44,588 nucleotides of DNA from the NCBI GenBank assembly GCA_949292795.1, contig CASFBR010000039.1:1-44588 (forward strand), in the 5' to 3' direction. The DNA comes from an uncultured Eubacteriales bacterium (GTDB lineage Bacteria; Bacillota; Clostridia; Lachnospirales; Lachnospiraceae). This document shows positions 16,786 through 26,661 of this stretch, one piece after another. The position numbers and the translations under genes were made by a program. Positions within the stretch are counted from its first letter, which is position 1, and every line of letters begins with the position of its first letter. The notes under the pieces were generated by a model that had not been told where the DNA came from, did not search any database, and saw only the letters and a list, made by a program, of their open reading frames with translations.

Positions 16786-17985
16786 TTAGTATTCGTCACA
16801 AACCTGAAAAATATAGAATTTCAAATAGTACGATTCATCCGCAGCCCACAGGATCGGATGATCCGGCGCCTGAGTGCGAAACTCCACCTGCCGCAGACGC
16901 TTATGGACATTGCGCGCGGCCTGATGGATCGTCTGGGTAAACAGCTCATAGGTCATAAAATGCGAGCAGGAGCAGGTCGCCAGATAACCGCCGGGCTTCA
17001 CAATCTTCATACCGCGCAGATTAATCTCCCGGTACCCCCGGACGGCATTTTTTACGGAGCTTCTGGATTTTGTAAATGCCGGAGGGTCTAAAATGACCAC
17101 ATCAAACTGTTTTCCTTCATTTTCAAGCTTTGGAAGCAGGTCAAAGACATCGGCACACAGAAATTCTACCCGGCCGTCAAGGCCATTAAGCGCCGCGTTC
17201 TCTCTGGCCTGGGCAACCGCCGTCTCAGAAGCATCCACTCCAAGTACATGGGCCGCGCCGGCAATGCCGGCATTTAAGGCAAAAGAGCCCGTATGGGTAA
17301 AGCAGTCCAGCACACTGGCGCCGGGGCACAGCCTCTGGATGGCCAGCCGGTTATACTTCTGATCCAGAAAGAAGCCGGTCTTTTGCCCGTTTTCCACATC
17401 TACCATATATTTCACGCCATTTTCCACGATCGGTACTTTTGTCTCAAACGGCTCGCCGATAAAGCCTTTGACGCGCTCCATACCTTCATTTAAACGAACC
17501 TTTGAATCACTGCGCTCATCAATGCCGCGGACGGTAATGCCGTCCCGGCCCAAAACCACCCGGATGCACTCAAGAATCACCGTTTTCATCCGGTCAATGC
17601 CAAGCGCCAGCGATTCTACGACAAGGACATCGCCAAATTTATCGACAACAAGCCCCGGAAGGAAATCCGCCTCGCCAAAAATCAGACGGCAGCAGCCTGT
17701 ATCGGTCACCCTTTTTCGGTAATTCCAGGCGTCCTCAACTCTTTTTTTCAGGAAATCCCGGTCAATGGGAACGCGGCGGCGGGTCATCATCCGCACCGTG
17801 AGCTTTGATGCCGTATTGATAAAGCCTCTGCCAAGAAAATATCCGTCAAAATCATGGACATCCACAAGCGCTCCGTTTTCAAAATTTCCCATGACCGTAT
17901 CGATCTCATTATCATAAATCCACATGCCGCCGGACTTTAACGCGCGGCCCTCGCCCTTTTTCAGGGTCACAACAGCTAAACTCAT
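16786..17985 (-). CDS. rlmI: Class I SAM-dependent rRNA (cytosine-5) methyltransferase, RlmI-like
   Basis: A 399-residue protein with an N-terminal PUA-like RNA-binding domain (about 2-80, VTLKKGEGRALKSGGMWIYDNEI), a central EEHEE-type region and a C-terminal Rossmann methyltransferase (about 190-399). Visible motifs are KTGFFLDQKYNR, VLDCFTHTGSFAL (motif I), LGVDAS, ILDPPAFTKS (motif IV) and TCSCSHFM (motif VI). By family it methylates 23S rRNA at a position like C1962. It starts at ATG 17985 with AAGGAG upstream. It is the first gene of the unit with add and pheA, behind the promoter at 18010-18038. Confidence 0.9.
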   Translation of the reverse strand: MSLAVVTLKKGEGRALKSGGMWIYDNEIDTVMGNFENGALVDVHDFDGYFLGRGFINTASKLTVRMMTRRRVPIDRDFLKKRVEDAWNYRKRVTDTGCCRLIFGEADFLPGLVVDKFGDVLVVESLALGIDRMKTVILECIRVVLGRDGITVRGIDERSDSKVRLNEGMERVKGFIGEPFETKVPIVENGVKYMVDVENGQKTGFFLDQKYNRLAIQRLCPGASVLDCFTHTGSFALNAGIAGAAHVLGVDASETAVAQARENAALNGLDGRVEFLCADVFDLLPKLENEGKQFDVVILDPPAFTKSRSSVKNAVRGYREINLRGMKIVKPGGYLATCSCSHFMTYELFTQTIHQAARNVHKRLRQVEFRTQAPDHPILWAADESYYLKFYIFQVCDEY

Positions 17986-18009
17986 ATCTCATTCTCCTTA
18001 TTTATTCTA

Positions 18010-18038
18010 ACTTTATCATTCCTTGACAGATTTCGCAA
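18010..18038 (-). promoter_or_regulatory. Promoter of rlmI-add-pheA
   Basis: TTGCGA (complement of 18033-18038), 17 nt, TAAAGT (complement of 18010-18015), 25 nt upstream of the rlmI start. Confidence 0.65.
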
Positions 18039-18068
18039 GTAAAACATGTAACGCGGCAGATTATCGGG

Positions 18069-18097
18069 TTGACAGATGCCGCACTTTGACGTAAGGT
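18069..18097 (+). promoter_or_regulatory. Promoter of corA
   Basis: TTGACA (18069-18074), 17 nt, TAAGGT (18092-18097), 31 nt upstream of the corA start. It is divergent from the rlmI promoter, with about 30 bp between the two -35 boxes. Confidence 0.75.
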
Positions 18098-18127
18098 AGA
18101 AGAAGAGAGCGGAAAGGAGCGGATCGG

Positions 18128-19048
18128 ATGATTTATGCATTTGGAGAACAACTGACGGAAATTACACTGGAGCAGGCGGCGCTTGACAATAATCCGGCGA
18201 TATTTATCACCACATCCGCAGATTGTTATGAGATTTTGCAGCGGGCCGGGATCAGCTATGAAGGCGAGATCAATCTGGAGGACGCGGTCTTTTGCAAGCT
18301 GGAGGTTCAGCAGGACTGCCTTTACGGCACGCTGGCCATTCCCAGGCTTTTGGATGTCCTTGGAAGCCGCTACCGGATGCTGCTGTTTGTCAACCGGAGC
18401 AATATCGTCATCGTTGATGACCAGGGCTTTGCCGAGCGCATCCTTAAGCGTATCAAACGCAAAAAGCTCCACCAGGGCGAGACGAAGGAGCATTTTCTCT
18501 ATAACTTTTTTACAGAGTTTATGAGCAAGGACAGCACCGTGCTGGAGGATTTTGAGCGGAGTATCATGGCTATGGAGGATAATATCCTCCACGAGAAAAA
18601 TCAGAGCAATCAGGATTATCAGCGCCAGATGATGCCCATCCGGCGCCAGCTTTTGATCCTGCGCAGCTATTATGAGCAGCTTGTAGAGGTCGGCAATGCC
18701 TTTGAGGAAAATGAGAACCGCTTTTTTGCCAAAAAGCAGCTGAAATATTTCGGAACACTGACCGACCGGGCGGACCGGCTCATGGGCCGGACGATGCACC
18801 TGATCGATTATGCCAAACAGGTGACCGACGCCTATCAGGCCCAGGTGGACGCCAAGCAAAACAACAACATGCAGTTTTTGACCATCATTTCCACGATTTT
18901 TCTGCCCCTGACACTGATCACAAGCTGGTATGGCATGAACTTTGAGGATATGCCGGAGTTAAAAAACGGCTACCCGGTCATCATCTGCCTGTGTATCCTT
19001 GTGATCATTATCTGTATCATTATTTTCAAAAAGAAAAAAATACTGTGA
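18128..19048 (+). CDS. corA: CorA family magnesium/cobalt transporter
   Basis: A 306-residue CorA-like divalent-cation channel. The N-terminal 240 residues form the cytoplasmic domain, with a long helical stretch. Two transmembrane segments close the protein (about 245-266 and 282-301). The YGMN signature lies between them, in SWYGMNFEDMPELKNGYP. The C-terminus is lysine-rich (KKKKIL), as in the family. It starts at ATG 18128 with AAAGGAG upstream. It is monocistronic with its own promoter and a terminator. No Mg-sensing leader (M-box) was recognised in the 30-nt leader. Confidence 0.93.
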   Translation: MIYAFGEQLTEITLEQAALDNNPAIFITTSADCYEILQRAGISYEGEINLEDAVFCKLEVQQDCLYGTLAIPRLLDVLGSRYRMLLFVNRSNIVIVDDQGFAERILKRIKRKKLHQGETKEHFLYNFFTEFMSKDSTVLEDFERSIMAMEDNILHEKNQSNQDYQRQMMPIRRQLLILRSYYEQLVEVGNAFEENENRFFAKKQLKYFGTLTDRADRLMGRTMHLIDYAKQVTDAYQAQVDAKQNNNMQFLTIISTIFLPLTLITSWYGMNFEDMPELKNGYPVIICLCILVIIICIIIFKKKKIL

Positions 19049-19052
19049 ACCC

Positions 19053-19105
19053 AAAAAGGATGCGGCATTGAAGCGCATACAGCGCTCACACCGCATCCTC
19101 TTTTT
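19053..19105. terminator. Bidirectional terminator between corA and the small membrane protein gene
   Basis: AAAAAGGATGCGG pairs with CCGCATCC-TCTTTTT, with an inner AGCGC/GCGCT stem. T-tracts occur on both strands. It overlaps the last codons of the convergent gene at 19086-19481. Confidence 0.85.
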
Positions 19106-19481
19106 GGTTAAGCATACGTTCAAAGAACAGCCCTGCGCCAAACCACAGGGGCGTATAGCTTAAATTGATCAGTCCCCTGACATTGGCCTTCTGGCCGCTG
19201 TAATCCCAGGGGCAGACATGATATTTTTTCAGGATCGAACCTGTTGTAAATTCCGCGGCAAAAATGCATAAGGTATAGATACCTCCCCGAAGCATAAAAT
19301 TTTTGCCTTTTAAATGCCTGCTCATGGGCCCAAACAGCGCCGCCATGCCATAGATGGGAAACATCCAGACAGAAGTCTTACAGGTCAGCTTAAGGTCCCG
19401 TGACATCATGGAACGCAGTCCCGTCCATAATACTTCCATACACCAGCCTGTAAGACCACAAAGAATAAAATTTTTCTTCAT
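19086..19481 (-). CDS. Small multi-pass membrane protein (putative ABC transporter permease, CmpB type)
   Basis: A 131-residue protein with about four hydrophobic segments: FILCGLTGWCMEVLWTGL, VWMFPIYGMAALFGP, GGIYTLCIFAAEFTTG and PLWFGAGLFFERML. It resembles the small clostridial membrane proteins labelled ABC_trans_CmpB, with the typical GW.E.LWTG and CPWDYS features. No ABC ATPase is nearby, so a transport role is unproven. Two ATGs are possible (19517 and 19481) and neither has a clear ribosome site. 19481 is chosen because the family starts just before the first membrane segment and a TTGAAA-N17-CATAAA box would start transcription between them. Confidence 0.7.
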   Translation of the reverse strand: MKKNFILCGLTGWCMEVLWTGLRSMMSRDLKLTCKTSVWMFPIYGMAALFGPMSRHLKGKNFMLRGGIYTLCIFAAEFTTGSILKKYHVCPWDYSGQKANVRGLINLSYTPLWFGAGLFFERMLNQKEDAV

Positions 19482-19572
19482 AGATATAGTATGCCGGGAT
19501 GTCCCCGCTTTATGCATGAGGGCGCAGATTTTTTCAAAATCCTAAAAAATCTTCAAAGGCCTGTGAAATGCT

Positions 19573-21156
19573 TTAATAAAACCAGGCCTTGCCTTCGGCT
19601 TCATCCTCCTCGTCAAACACAGACGGGTCAAATACAAACGGCGGCGTCACCTCCTGCATGTAAGGGATCAGCTCCTTCTCATGATCCGTGCGCAGCTCGC
19701 ATGTGCGGTCAAGAATCATCGTGTATGTATGCTCCTTTGTACACGGCTCCCACCACGGCAGGCCCGCCACGTTGGGATTGGCCGTGCGCGCAAAGTTTAT
19801 AAGCGCTGCGGACATCTGATATTCCAGCGTCTCGGTCACACCGTCGATCTGGCAGACCGGGATCAGCTCTGTGTTGTGGAACCAGAAAGGAATGTCCGAG
19901 CAGTGCCATGCCAGCTTGCCCCCGTCAAAGTCGAAATTAACGGTAAACATATAAGCATAAACCGGCGCTGTGCCCTCACTGGCTTTCTTCTGGATGTACT
20001 TAAGAGAGTCCGGACGGAACATCAGGTCAAGGCAGCGCGCATCGACTTCATTTTTATCCGGATACGCCTCCTTAAAACGGCGCACAACCTCTTTAGCATT
20101 TTCTTCTCCATATTTTTGAGCAACCACAGCAAGCCGCTCCTCTGCCGTAAGCGCATCCTTGCCCTCCACCGGCGGCTCCATATTAAACTCGCCAAGCACA
20201 GTCCCTACCATCGTCGGGATCGTCTTATAAAACTCTGAAAAACCGACCTTAAGCGGATCGCCGGCATACCAGTGATTGGCCTTCGGGCCCCATTCTACGC
20301 TCTTTCCCTGTGCGTTTAAAGCCTTTTCTGCCTTATTGACCGCATCGATAAGCTGCCGGCTGGGCACGGTTTCCAATGCAGCCACATCGTCCGCTCCAAG
20401 TCCGAGCTGCTTTAATATCTCAAGAACAAGCTCACGGCCGCCGGCCTTAACCTGGCCCTTCCCGCCGTCATATACGCCGCTCATCACGACAGCCTTGCTA
20501 AAAAGCCCACGGGCCGCCTCTGTCTGTCCAAGAGCCGTCACCTTGCTTCCGCCGCCGGACTGTCCAAAAACCGTCACATTATCCGGATTTCCGCCAAAGG
20601 CTGCAATATTATCCCGGACCCATTCCAGAGCCGCCACAATATCCGCAATGCCGGCATTGACCGAATTACTGTACCGCTCGCCGAAATCAGACAAGTCAAG
20701 GAAGCCAAAAACATTCAGACGGTGATTGAGCGTGACCACAACGGCATCGCCGAAATCCGCCAGATTCGCGCCGTCATAGCACACCTGTTCAATGGAGGAG
20801 CCGGAGAAAAATCCGCCGCCATGGAGCCACACAAGAACCGGCCTTTTGCCGGACGCATCAAGCGACGGCGTCCAGATGTTTAAATACTGGCAGTGCTCAT
20901 TTTCCGGCCAGAAGCGGTGCGGCGTTGCCACCTCCCCGGTTGGCTTCGGATTATTTAAGATCGGGCATATATAGCCGTAGCTTAACGCATCCCGGACACC
21001 CTCCCAGGCTCTTGGGGGCGCCGGCGGCATAAAGCGCTTTGCCCGCGCGTAGCGTATGCCGTGAAAGGCATAAATGCCGTCATAATAAAAGCCTTTAAGT
21101 AAGCCCTGCTTTGTCTGTACCGTTGTTTCCTCGTTACATTTAAAACGTGTTCCCAT
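19573..21156 (-). CDS. Type B carboxylesterase
   Basis: A 527-residue alpha/beta hydrolase of the carboxylesterase/para-nitrobenzyl esterase family. The oxyanion hole HGGG is at 112-115 (VWLHGGGFFSGSS) and the nucleophile S200 is in FGQSGGG. A late histidine in LAWHCSDIPFWF fits the catalytic triad. YLNIWTP and GFLDL are usual family words. No signal peptide is present, so it is cytoplasmic. The start is ATG 21156 with AAGGAGGA upstream; 32 earlier in-frame codons cover the promoter and are not coding. It is monocistronic with promoter 21224-21252. The natural ester substrate is unknown. Confidence 0.92.
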   Translation of the reverse strand: MGTRFKCNEETTVQTKQGLLKGFYYDGIYAFHGIRYARAKRFMPPAPPRAWEGVRDALSYGYICPILNNPKPTGEVATPHRFWPENEHCQYLNIWTPSLDASGKRPVLVWLHGGGFFSGSSIEQVCYDGANLADFGDAVVVTLNHRLNVFGFLDLSDFGERYSNSVNAGIADIVAALEWVRDNIAAFGGNPDNVTVFGQSGGGSKVTALGQTEAARGLFSKAVVMSGVYDGGKGQVKAGGRELVLEILKQLGLGADDVAALETVPSRQLIDAVNKAEKALNAQGKSVEWGPKANHWYAGDPLKVGFSEFYKTIPTMVGTVLGEFNMEPPVEGKDALTAEERLAVVAQKYGEENAKEVVRRFKEAYPDKNEVDARCLDLMFRPDSLKYIQKKASEGTAPVYAYMFTVNFDFDGGKLAWHCSDIPFWFHNTELIPVCQIDGVTETLEYQMSAALINFARTANPNVAGLPWWEPCTKEHTYTMILDRTCELRTDHEKELIPYMQEVTPPFVFDPSVFDEEDEAEGKAWFY

Positions 21157-21223
21157 AAAAAAATCCTCCTTATAATCAAAGCAGCCTGCCCTCCTGCGGT
21201 AAGGATGCGCAGTCCTGCTTATA

Positions 21224-21252
21224 ATTATAAAGAGGTTTGATTCTGAAAGCAA
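21224..21252 (-). promoter_or_regulatory. Promoter of the carboxylesterase gene
   Basis: TTGCTT (complement of 21247-21252), 17 nt, TATAAT (complement of 21224-21229). It starts 9 nt after the stop of the last fatty-acid operon gene. No terminator was seen between them, so read-through is possible. Confidence 0.75.
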
Positions 21253-21260
21253 TATTTTTA

Positions 21261-22367
21261 TCAGTTAAAAAAGAGCTCGTCAATGACTTCATCGACGGTC
21301 TGGATGCGCTCCGCCTTCCAGGCGCCGGCGCCGCAAAATAAAAGCGCATCATGGATATTGCCCCGGGCCGCATTGACAAGGGCGTCTGTGATGCAGTACG
21401 GGATTTTATCCGGCTGGCATTGTTCGATGCAGCTGTGGCAGCGGTGCGCAAAGCGCTCCCCCTTCTCTACCCTGGCTATAAAATCGTTGTAGATCGCGCG
21501 TCCGGGCATCCCCACAGGACTTTTAACGATGCGTATATCTTCCTTAAAGGCACGGATATAAGCCATTTTATACGCTTCAGGGGCATCACACTCCTGCGTG
21601 GTCACAAATCGTGTCGCCACTTGAACGGCATCCGCTCCGAGCGTCAGATAATGCTTCACTTTTTTAGCGCTGTCAATGCCTCCGGCGACGGCGACTGGAA
21701 TTTTTACCGAATATTTATCGCCGTACTCCTGCACGGTCTCCAAAATCGCAGTAAGCTCCCGGTCGTAGTCATCCATATCAATATGCGCCAGTTCTTCCTC
21801 AGAAAAGCCAAGATGTCCGCCGGCCAGAGGGCCTTCCACAACAACCAGGTCCGGAACGCGCTTATATTTCTTATCCCAGAGACGTAAGATTACCCGGGCA
21901 GCCTTGACCGAAGAAATGATCGGGGCAATACACGCTTTTGTCCCGCGCACAAACTCCGGAAGCCGGGCCGGCAGTCCCGCACCGGAAATGATCAGCTCCG
22001 CGCCGGCCTCTGCGGCAGCACGGACATAGCGCTCATAAAAGCGGGTCGCCACCATGATGTTGACCGCGATCATCCCTTTTCTACCAAAAAAGGGGGCGCG
22101 GCGCTGCTTCTCTTCCATGATCGCCCGGGCTCTTTTCAGATGTGCGGCAATGGCTTTCAGGTTCGTCTCCACCGGCGATGCGTCCCAGCCCTCCTGGTCA
22201 AAGCCGATCTGAGCTGTGGAGATCACGCCGACGCCACCGGAGCCGGCCACCGCGCCTGCAAGGCCCGAAAGGCTGATCCCTACGCCCATACCGCCCTGTA
22301 TCAGCGGCAGAGTGATGGAATGTCCGCCGATGGTAAAGCCTTTTTTAATATTTGCGAAATCTGTCAT
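21261..22367 (-). CDS. Nitronate monooxygenase-family flavoprotein, last gene of the fatty-acid operon
   Basis: A 368-residue FMN TIM-barrel protein of the 2-nitropropane dioxygenase/FabK superfamily. It begins [25 protein letters not shown] and includes [27 protein letters not shown] and [17 protein letters not shown]. It differs from the FabK at 29707-30648 by a C-terminal cysteine motif, [18 protein letters not shown], and by its length. The start is uncertain: ATG 22367 lies inside accA (23-nt overlap) without a strong ribosome site, so coupling to accA is likely; an ATG at 22406 is also in frame. It may be an auxiliary enoyl reductase, a nitronate oxidase or another oxidoreductase. The operon position favours a lipid-related role, which is inference. 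Confidence 0.85.
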   Translation of the reverse strand: MTDFANIKKGFTIGGHSITLPLIQGGMGVGISLSGLAGAVAGSGGVGVISTAQIGFDQEGWDASPVETNLKAIAAHLKRARAIMEEKQRRAPFFGRKGMIAVNIMVATRFYERYVRAAAEAGAELIISGAGLPARLPEFVRGTKACIAPIISSVKAARVILRLWDKKYKRVPDLVVVEGPLAGGHLGFSEEELAHIDMDDYDRELTAILETVQEYGDKYSVKIPVAVAGGIDSAKKVKHYLTLGADAVQVATRFVTTQECDAPEAYKMAYIRAFKEDIRIVKSPVGMPGRAIYNDFIARVEKGERFAHRCHSCIEQCQPDKIPYCITDALVNAARGNIHDALLFCGAGAWKAERIQTVDEVIDELFFN

Positions 22368-23130
22368 ATCGTTCACTGGCGATCTCTTCTCCGGACTTTC
22401 CGTCATAGGATTTTAAGAAACGCACGATCCCCTTCCTCATCTTTGAAATTACAACGTCGCTTGTCTGTGGCGTCAGCAATTCCTTTTCGCCGACGATTTT
22501 ATCGATAATGCCGAGCGCTTTTAAGTCTCTGGCCGTAATTTTCATCACCTGTGCGGCTTCCTTGGCCCGCTTTCCATCCTTCCAGAGGATCGAAGCAAAG
22601 CCTTCGGGCGACAGAATGGAATACATGGAGTTTTCCAGCATCCACACCTCATTGGCTACTGCCAGCGCCAGCGCCCCGCCGCTGCCGCCCTCGCCGATAA
22701 TAATCGAGAGCACCGGCACCGTAAGAGCGGACATTTCCAGAAGATTTCTGGCGATTGCTTCGCCCTGTCCCCGCTCCTCAGCCCCAATGCCGCAGTAAGC
22801 GCCGGATGTATCGACAAAGCAGATGACCGGACGGTGAAACTTCTGGGCCTGCTCCATCAGGCGCAGTGCCTTCCTGTACCCTTCCGGGTAAGGCATTCCG
22901 AAATTGCGGAAAATATTTTCCTTTGTTGAACGGCCTTTTTGCTGTCCGATCACAGTGACCGGACGGTTGGCGATCTGTGCGATGCCGCCGATGATCGCGC
23001 CGTCGTCTTTAAAGTGCCGGTCGCCGTGCAGTTCAAAAAAGTCGTCAAAAATATGTTCAATATAAAACATCGCTGTGGGTCTGTTCTTGCCTCTGGCGAT
23101 CTTGACCCGGTCCCATGGGGTTAAACTCAC
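22345..23130 (-). CDS. accA: Acetyl-CoA carboxylase carboxyltransferase subunit alpha
   Basis: A 261-residue alpha subunit of the carboxyltransferase that moves CO2 from carboxybiotin to acetyl-CoA to make malonyl-CoA. It has [51 protein letters not shown] and [13 protein letters not shown]. It is shorter than the E. coli protein (319), lacking part of the N-terminal helix region, as is usual in Firmicutes. Its ATG overlaps the accD stop (ATGA), so the two subunits are translationally coupled. Confidence 0.96.
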   Translation of the reverse strand: MSLTPWDRVKIARGKNRPTAMFYIEHIFDDFFELHGDRHFKDDGAIIGGIAQIANRPVTVIGQQKGRSTKENIFRNFGMPYPEGYRKALRLMEQAQKFHRPVICFVDTSGAYCGIGAEERGQGEAIARNLLEMSALTVPVLSIIIGEGGSGGALALAVANEVWMLENSMYSILSPEGFASILWKDGKRAKEAAQVMKITARDLKALGIIDKIVGEKELLTPQTSDVVISKMRKGIVRFLKSYDGKSGEEIASERYDRFRKY

Positions 23131-24125
23131 GGTTCTGGCACCTCCTCTTTATTTTTCTCTGTATTGTGTGCTTCGGGGCGCTGCCTGCGCTCCTGTGCTT
23201 CGGATTGTCCGGCCGCCGACGCCTCTTGTGCGGCAGTTTTAGGATTTTCCGGCGCCTTATGCCATTTTAAAAGCCGGCCAAGTACAGACCTTTGATCCTT
23301 GCGCTCCACAATGGCATCAATGAGCCCATGCTCCAGCAGAAATTCCGCCCGCTGGAAGCCTTTGGGGAGCTTCTGGCCAATAGTCTGTTCAATCACTCTT
23401 GGCCCGGCAAAGCCGACAAGTGCCCCCGGCTCTGCTAAAATCACGTCGCCAAGCATGGCAAAGCTGGCCGTAACCCCGCCGGTCGTCGGGTCTGTAAGCA
23501 CCGTAAAATAAGGCAGCCCGGCATCGCCGTGACGTTTAATTGCCGCGCTCGTCTTGGCCATCTGCATCAGGGAAAGCATCCCCTCCTGCATCCGGGCGCC
23601 GCCGGAGCAGCAGTAGATCACAGCCGGCAGCCGCAGCGCTGTCGCCCGCTCCAAAAGCCGGGTAATCCTTTCGCCCACAACCGTTCCCATACTGGCCATA
23701 AAAAATGACGCGTCCATAACCGCTATGGCCACAGGCTCACCGCTAATCGTCCCCTGTCCGCTGATCACTGCCTCGGATAAGCCCGTCTGGCTGCGGGCCT
23801 TCTGAAGCTTTTCCGGATACCCTGGAAAATCCAGCGGATTTTTCGTCTCCAGCTCCTCATCCCACGGCGTAAAGCTGTCCGCGTCAAGGATCATCTTAAG
23901 ACGGTCTCTGGCGCCCACGCGCAAGTGGTGTCCGCACCGGCTGCACACAAAGAAATTTTCCTCCAGCTCCTTTGTATAGACCGCATGGCCGCACTGAGGA
24001 CATTTCGTCCACAGCCCTTCAGGCACCTCCACAGACTCTGCGGCGGCGCCTGGTTTTACCGCTTCTCTTTTGACATCGCTTGTAATATTAATATAGGTTG
24101 TCTTTTTAAACATTCCTTTTAACAT
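23127..24125 (-). CDS. accD: Acetyl-CoA carboxylase carboxyltransferase subunit beta
   Basis: A 332-residue beta subunit with an N-terminal zinc ribbon (C42-P-Q-C45 and C61-S-R-C64). The crotonase-fold core follows, with [27 protein letters not shown] and [19 protein letters not shown]. It pairs with AccA. The last 40 or so residues form a charged, low-complexity tail (about 290-332) rich in A, Q, E and K. That tail is longer than usual and probably disordered. It follows accC by 20 nt and overlaps accA by 4 nt. Confidence 0.96.
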   Translation of the reverse strand: MLKGMFKKTTYINITSDVKREAVKPGAAAESVEVPEGLWTKCPQCGHAVYTKELEENFFVCSRCGHHLRVGARDRLKMILDADSFTPWDEELETKNPLDFPGYPEKLQKARSQTGLSEAVISGQGTISGEPVAIAVMDASFFMASMGTVVGERITRLLERATALRLPAVIYCCSGGARMQEGMLSLMQMAKTSAAIKRHGDAGLPYFTVLTDPTTGGVTASFAMLGDVILAEPGALVGFAGPRVIEQTIGQKLPKGFQRAEFLLEHGLIDAIVERKDQRSVLGRLLKWHKAPENPKTAAQEASAAGQSEAQERRQRPEAHNTEKNKEEVPEP

Positions 24126-24145
24126 AAATCTTACCCTCTGTCATG

Positions 24146-25486
24146 CTATACCTGCATATGCTCTTCGATAAATGCGGTATCAAAATTTCCCTGGCAAAAA
24201 TCCGGGTTGCTCACAATGTCAAACTGAAAATCAACGTTTGTATCAATGCCCTGGATGACAAGCTCCCCAAGCGCGCTGCGCATCTTGGCAATCGCCTCCG
24301 CCCGGTCTTTTCCGTGAACAATCAGCTTGGCGATCATGGAATCATAGGTGGGCGGGATCGTATAGCCCGGATATACCGCCGTATCGACACGCACGCCATT
24401 TCCGCCCGGAAAATGGACTTCGCGGATTGTCCCCGGCGACGGTCTGAAATGCTTCTTCGGATTTTCCGCGTTAATACGGCATTCAATGGCATGTCCGCTC
24501 ACCCGGACATCCTCCTGTGCAAAGGACAGCGGCAGTCCCGCGGCAATGCGTATCTGCTCCTTGATCAGATCAATGCCGGTAACCATCTCTGTCACCGGAT
24601 GTTCCACCTGAATACGGGTGTTCATCTCCATAAAGTAAAAATCACGGTTACCGTCCAGCAAAAATTCGATCGTCCCGGCATTTTCATAGCCGACCGCCTT
24701 CGCCGCCGCCACAGCGACTGCACCCATACGCGCCCGCAGCTTTTCGTCAATGGCGCAGGACGGCGATTCCTCCAGCACCTTCTGGTGGCGGCGCTGAATC
24801 GAGCAGTCGCGCTCGCCAAGGTGAACCACATGGCCGAACCTGTCCGCCAATATCTGAAATTCAATATGGCGCGGATGGACAATATACTTTTCAATATACA
24901 TCGTGTCATCGCCAAAGGCTGCCACCGACTCCATCTGGGCCGTATGGAAGCTTTGTCCAAAGCTCTGCTCATCCAAAGCGACGCGCATCCCTTTGCCGCC
25001 GCCGCCGCTGGATGCCTTGATCATTACCGGAAAACCGATCTTTTTGGCGATCTCAAGCCCGGCCACAGCGTCATACACCGGTTCCTTTGTCCCCGGGACT
25101 ACGGGCACACCGGCTTCCATCATAGTCGCTCTGGCCTGGGATTTGTTCCCCATCTTATGAATCAGGTCTGAGGACGGCCCGATAAAGGTAATGTTGCACT
25201 GCTCGCACATTTCCACAAACCGGGTATTTTCAGACAAAAAGCCAAAGCCCGGGTGGATTGCATCAGCACCGCTGATCACCGTCGCACTGATGATATTTTC
25301 CATATTAAGGTAGCTGTCCTTTGAGGGCGCCGGGCCGATACAGATGGCCTCGTCGGCCAGCTGCGTATGAAGCGCATCGGCATCCGCCGTGGAGTAGACC
25401 GCTACCGTCTCAATGCCAAGCTCCCGGCAGGCGCGTATAATACGCACCGCAATTTCACCGCGGTTGGCGATTAGTATCTTTTTCAT
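24146..25486 (-). CDS. accC: Biotin carboxylase subunit of acetyl-CoA carboxylase
   Basis: A 446-residue ATP-grasp enzyme that carboxylates the biotin on AccB. MKKILIANRGEIAVRIIRA at the N-terminus, KASSGGGGKGMR (ATP-binding glycine loop), HPRHIEFQ and EMNTRIQVEHPVTEMVTG (catalytic region) are all intact, and the length is normal. It starts at ATG 25486 with AAGGAGATAG upstream, 17 nt after fabZ. Its position between fabZ and accD matches the common clostridial order. Confidence 0.97.
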   Translation of the reverse strand: MKKILIANRGEIAVRIIRACRELGIETVAVYSTADADALHTQLADEAICIGPAPSKDSYLNMENIISATVISGADAIHPGFGFLSENTRFVEMCEQCNITFIGPSSDLIHKMGNKSQARATMMEAGVPVVPGTKEPVYDAVAGLEIAKKIGFPVMIKASSGGGGKGMRVALDEQSFGQSFHTAQMESVAAFGDDTMYIEKYIVHPRHIEFQILADRFGHVVHLGERDCSIQRRHQKVLEESPSCAIDEKLRARMGAVAVAAAKAVGYENAGTIEFLLDGNRDFYFMEMNTRIQVEHPVTEMVTGIDLIKEQIRIAAGLPLSFAQEDVRVSGHAIECRINAENPKKHFRPSPGTIREVHFPGGNGVRVDTAVYPGYTIPPTYDSMIAKLIVHGKDRAEAIAKMRSALGELVIQGIDTNVDFQFDIVSNPDFCQGNFDTAFIEEHMQV

Positions 25487-25503
25487 TGCTCTATCTCCTT
25501 AGG

Positions 25504-25932
25504 TCAGCCTACCATAAAGGTCAGTTCACCGGAGGCTACAAGCGTATCCCCGTCATAGGCGCGGCCTTCGCCGACGCCCATAGGGCCTTTTTGCTTCGTC
25601 AGCTCGACCTCCATGCGCAGCATTGTACCCGGAACGACCTTATTGCGGAAACGCGCCTTATTGATACCGCCGAAAAAGGCGATCTTCCCCTTCATTCCTT
25701 CCTGGGAAAGAATCAGCACAGCCCCCACCTGGGCCATCGCTTCCATAATCAGCACGCCGGGCATGACCGGCTCCTGTGGGAAATGGCCTGCAAAATAAGG
25801 TTCATTATAGGTCACCGCTTTATAGCCCACAGCCGATTTGCCTTCCTCTGTAATATCGACCTTATCGATCAGAAGAAATGGCTGTCTGTGGGGAATGATC
25901 TCCATGATTTCTTTAATACCGAGTGTTTTCAT
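25504..25932 (-). CDS. fabZ: 3-hydroxyacyl-ACP dehydratase
   Basis: A 142-residue hotdog-fold dehydratase that converts 3-hydroxyacyl-ACP to trans-2-enoyl-ACP. Catalytic H50 is in [12 protein letters not shown] and E64 in LIMEAMAQ. The length is normal. It lies 15 nt after accB and 17 nt before accC. A single FabZ with FabK and FabF raises the question of how unsaturated fatty acids are made; the locus shows no fabA, fabM or fabN. Confidence 0.96.
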   Translation of the reverse strand: MKTLGIKEIMEIIPHRQPFLLIDKVDITEEGKSAVGYKAVTYNEPYFAGHFPQEPVMPGVLIMEAMAQVGAVLILSQEGMKGKIAFFGGINKARFRNKVVPGTMLRMEVELTKQKGPMGVGEGRAYDGDTLVASGELTFMVG

Positions 25933-25947
25933 TCATCATCATATCCT

Positions 25948-26469
<522 letters not shown>

Positions 26470-26661
26470 CGTCAAATCACCCTTTCTTTAAAGCGCCTGG
26501 CGCGGCGCAAAACCGTCTGACACGGCTGGCCGTTACCAGATTTATTCCCGCAGACAGCCGGGCGGACATGCCTGCATGTCCATCCGGCGGCTGCCGCGAG
26601 AGTCACAAAGCCCGCAGCTGTGCTGCATATTTTAGCTCCCGCAGCCTGATGCGGGGATTTT
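26470..26661 (-). other. GC-rich structured spacer inside the fatty-acid operon (fabF-accB)
   Basis: This is a gene-free 192-nt spacer, in an operon whose other internal gaps are 35 nt or less apart from the fabK-fabD junction. On the minus strand it has CCCGCA-N6-TGCGGG just after the fabF stop, GCAGC...GCTGC, and a nested pair in which GGACATGC/GCATGTCC sits inside CAGCCG/CGGCTG. No U-tract follows any stem, so termination is not obvious. It could be an RNA processing site, an attenuator or an inserted palindromic element. Confidence 0.5.

Noticed and set aside
18002..18859. A 285-codon minus-strand open frame
   Set aside because: It is antisense to corA, which has the GMN motif and its own promoter; the frame has no recognisable domain.
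24143..25171. A 342-codon plus-strand open frame
   Set aside because: It is the antisense shadow of accC; the long frame comes from codon bias.
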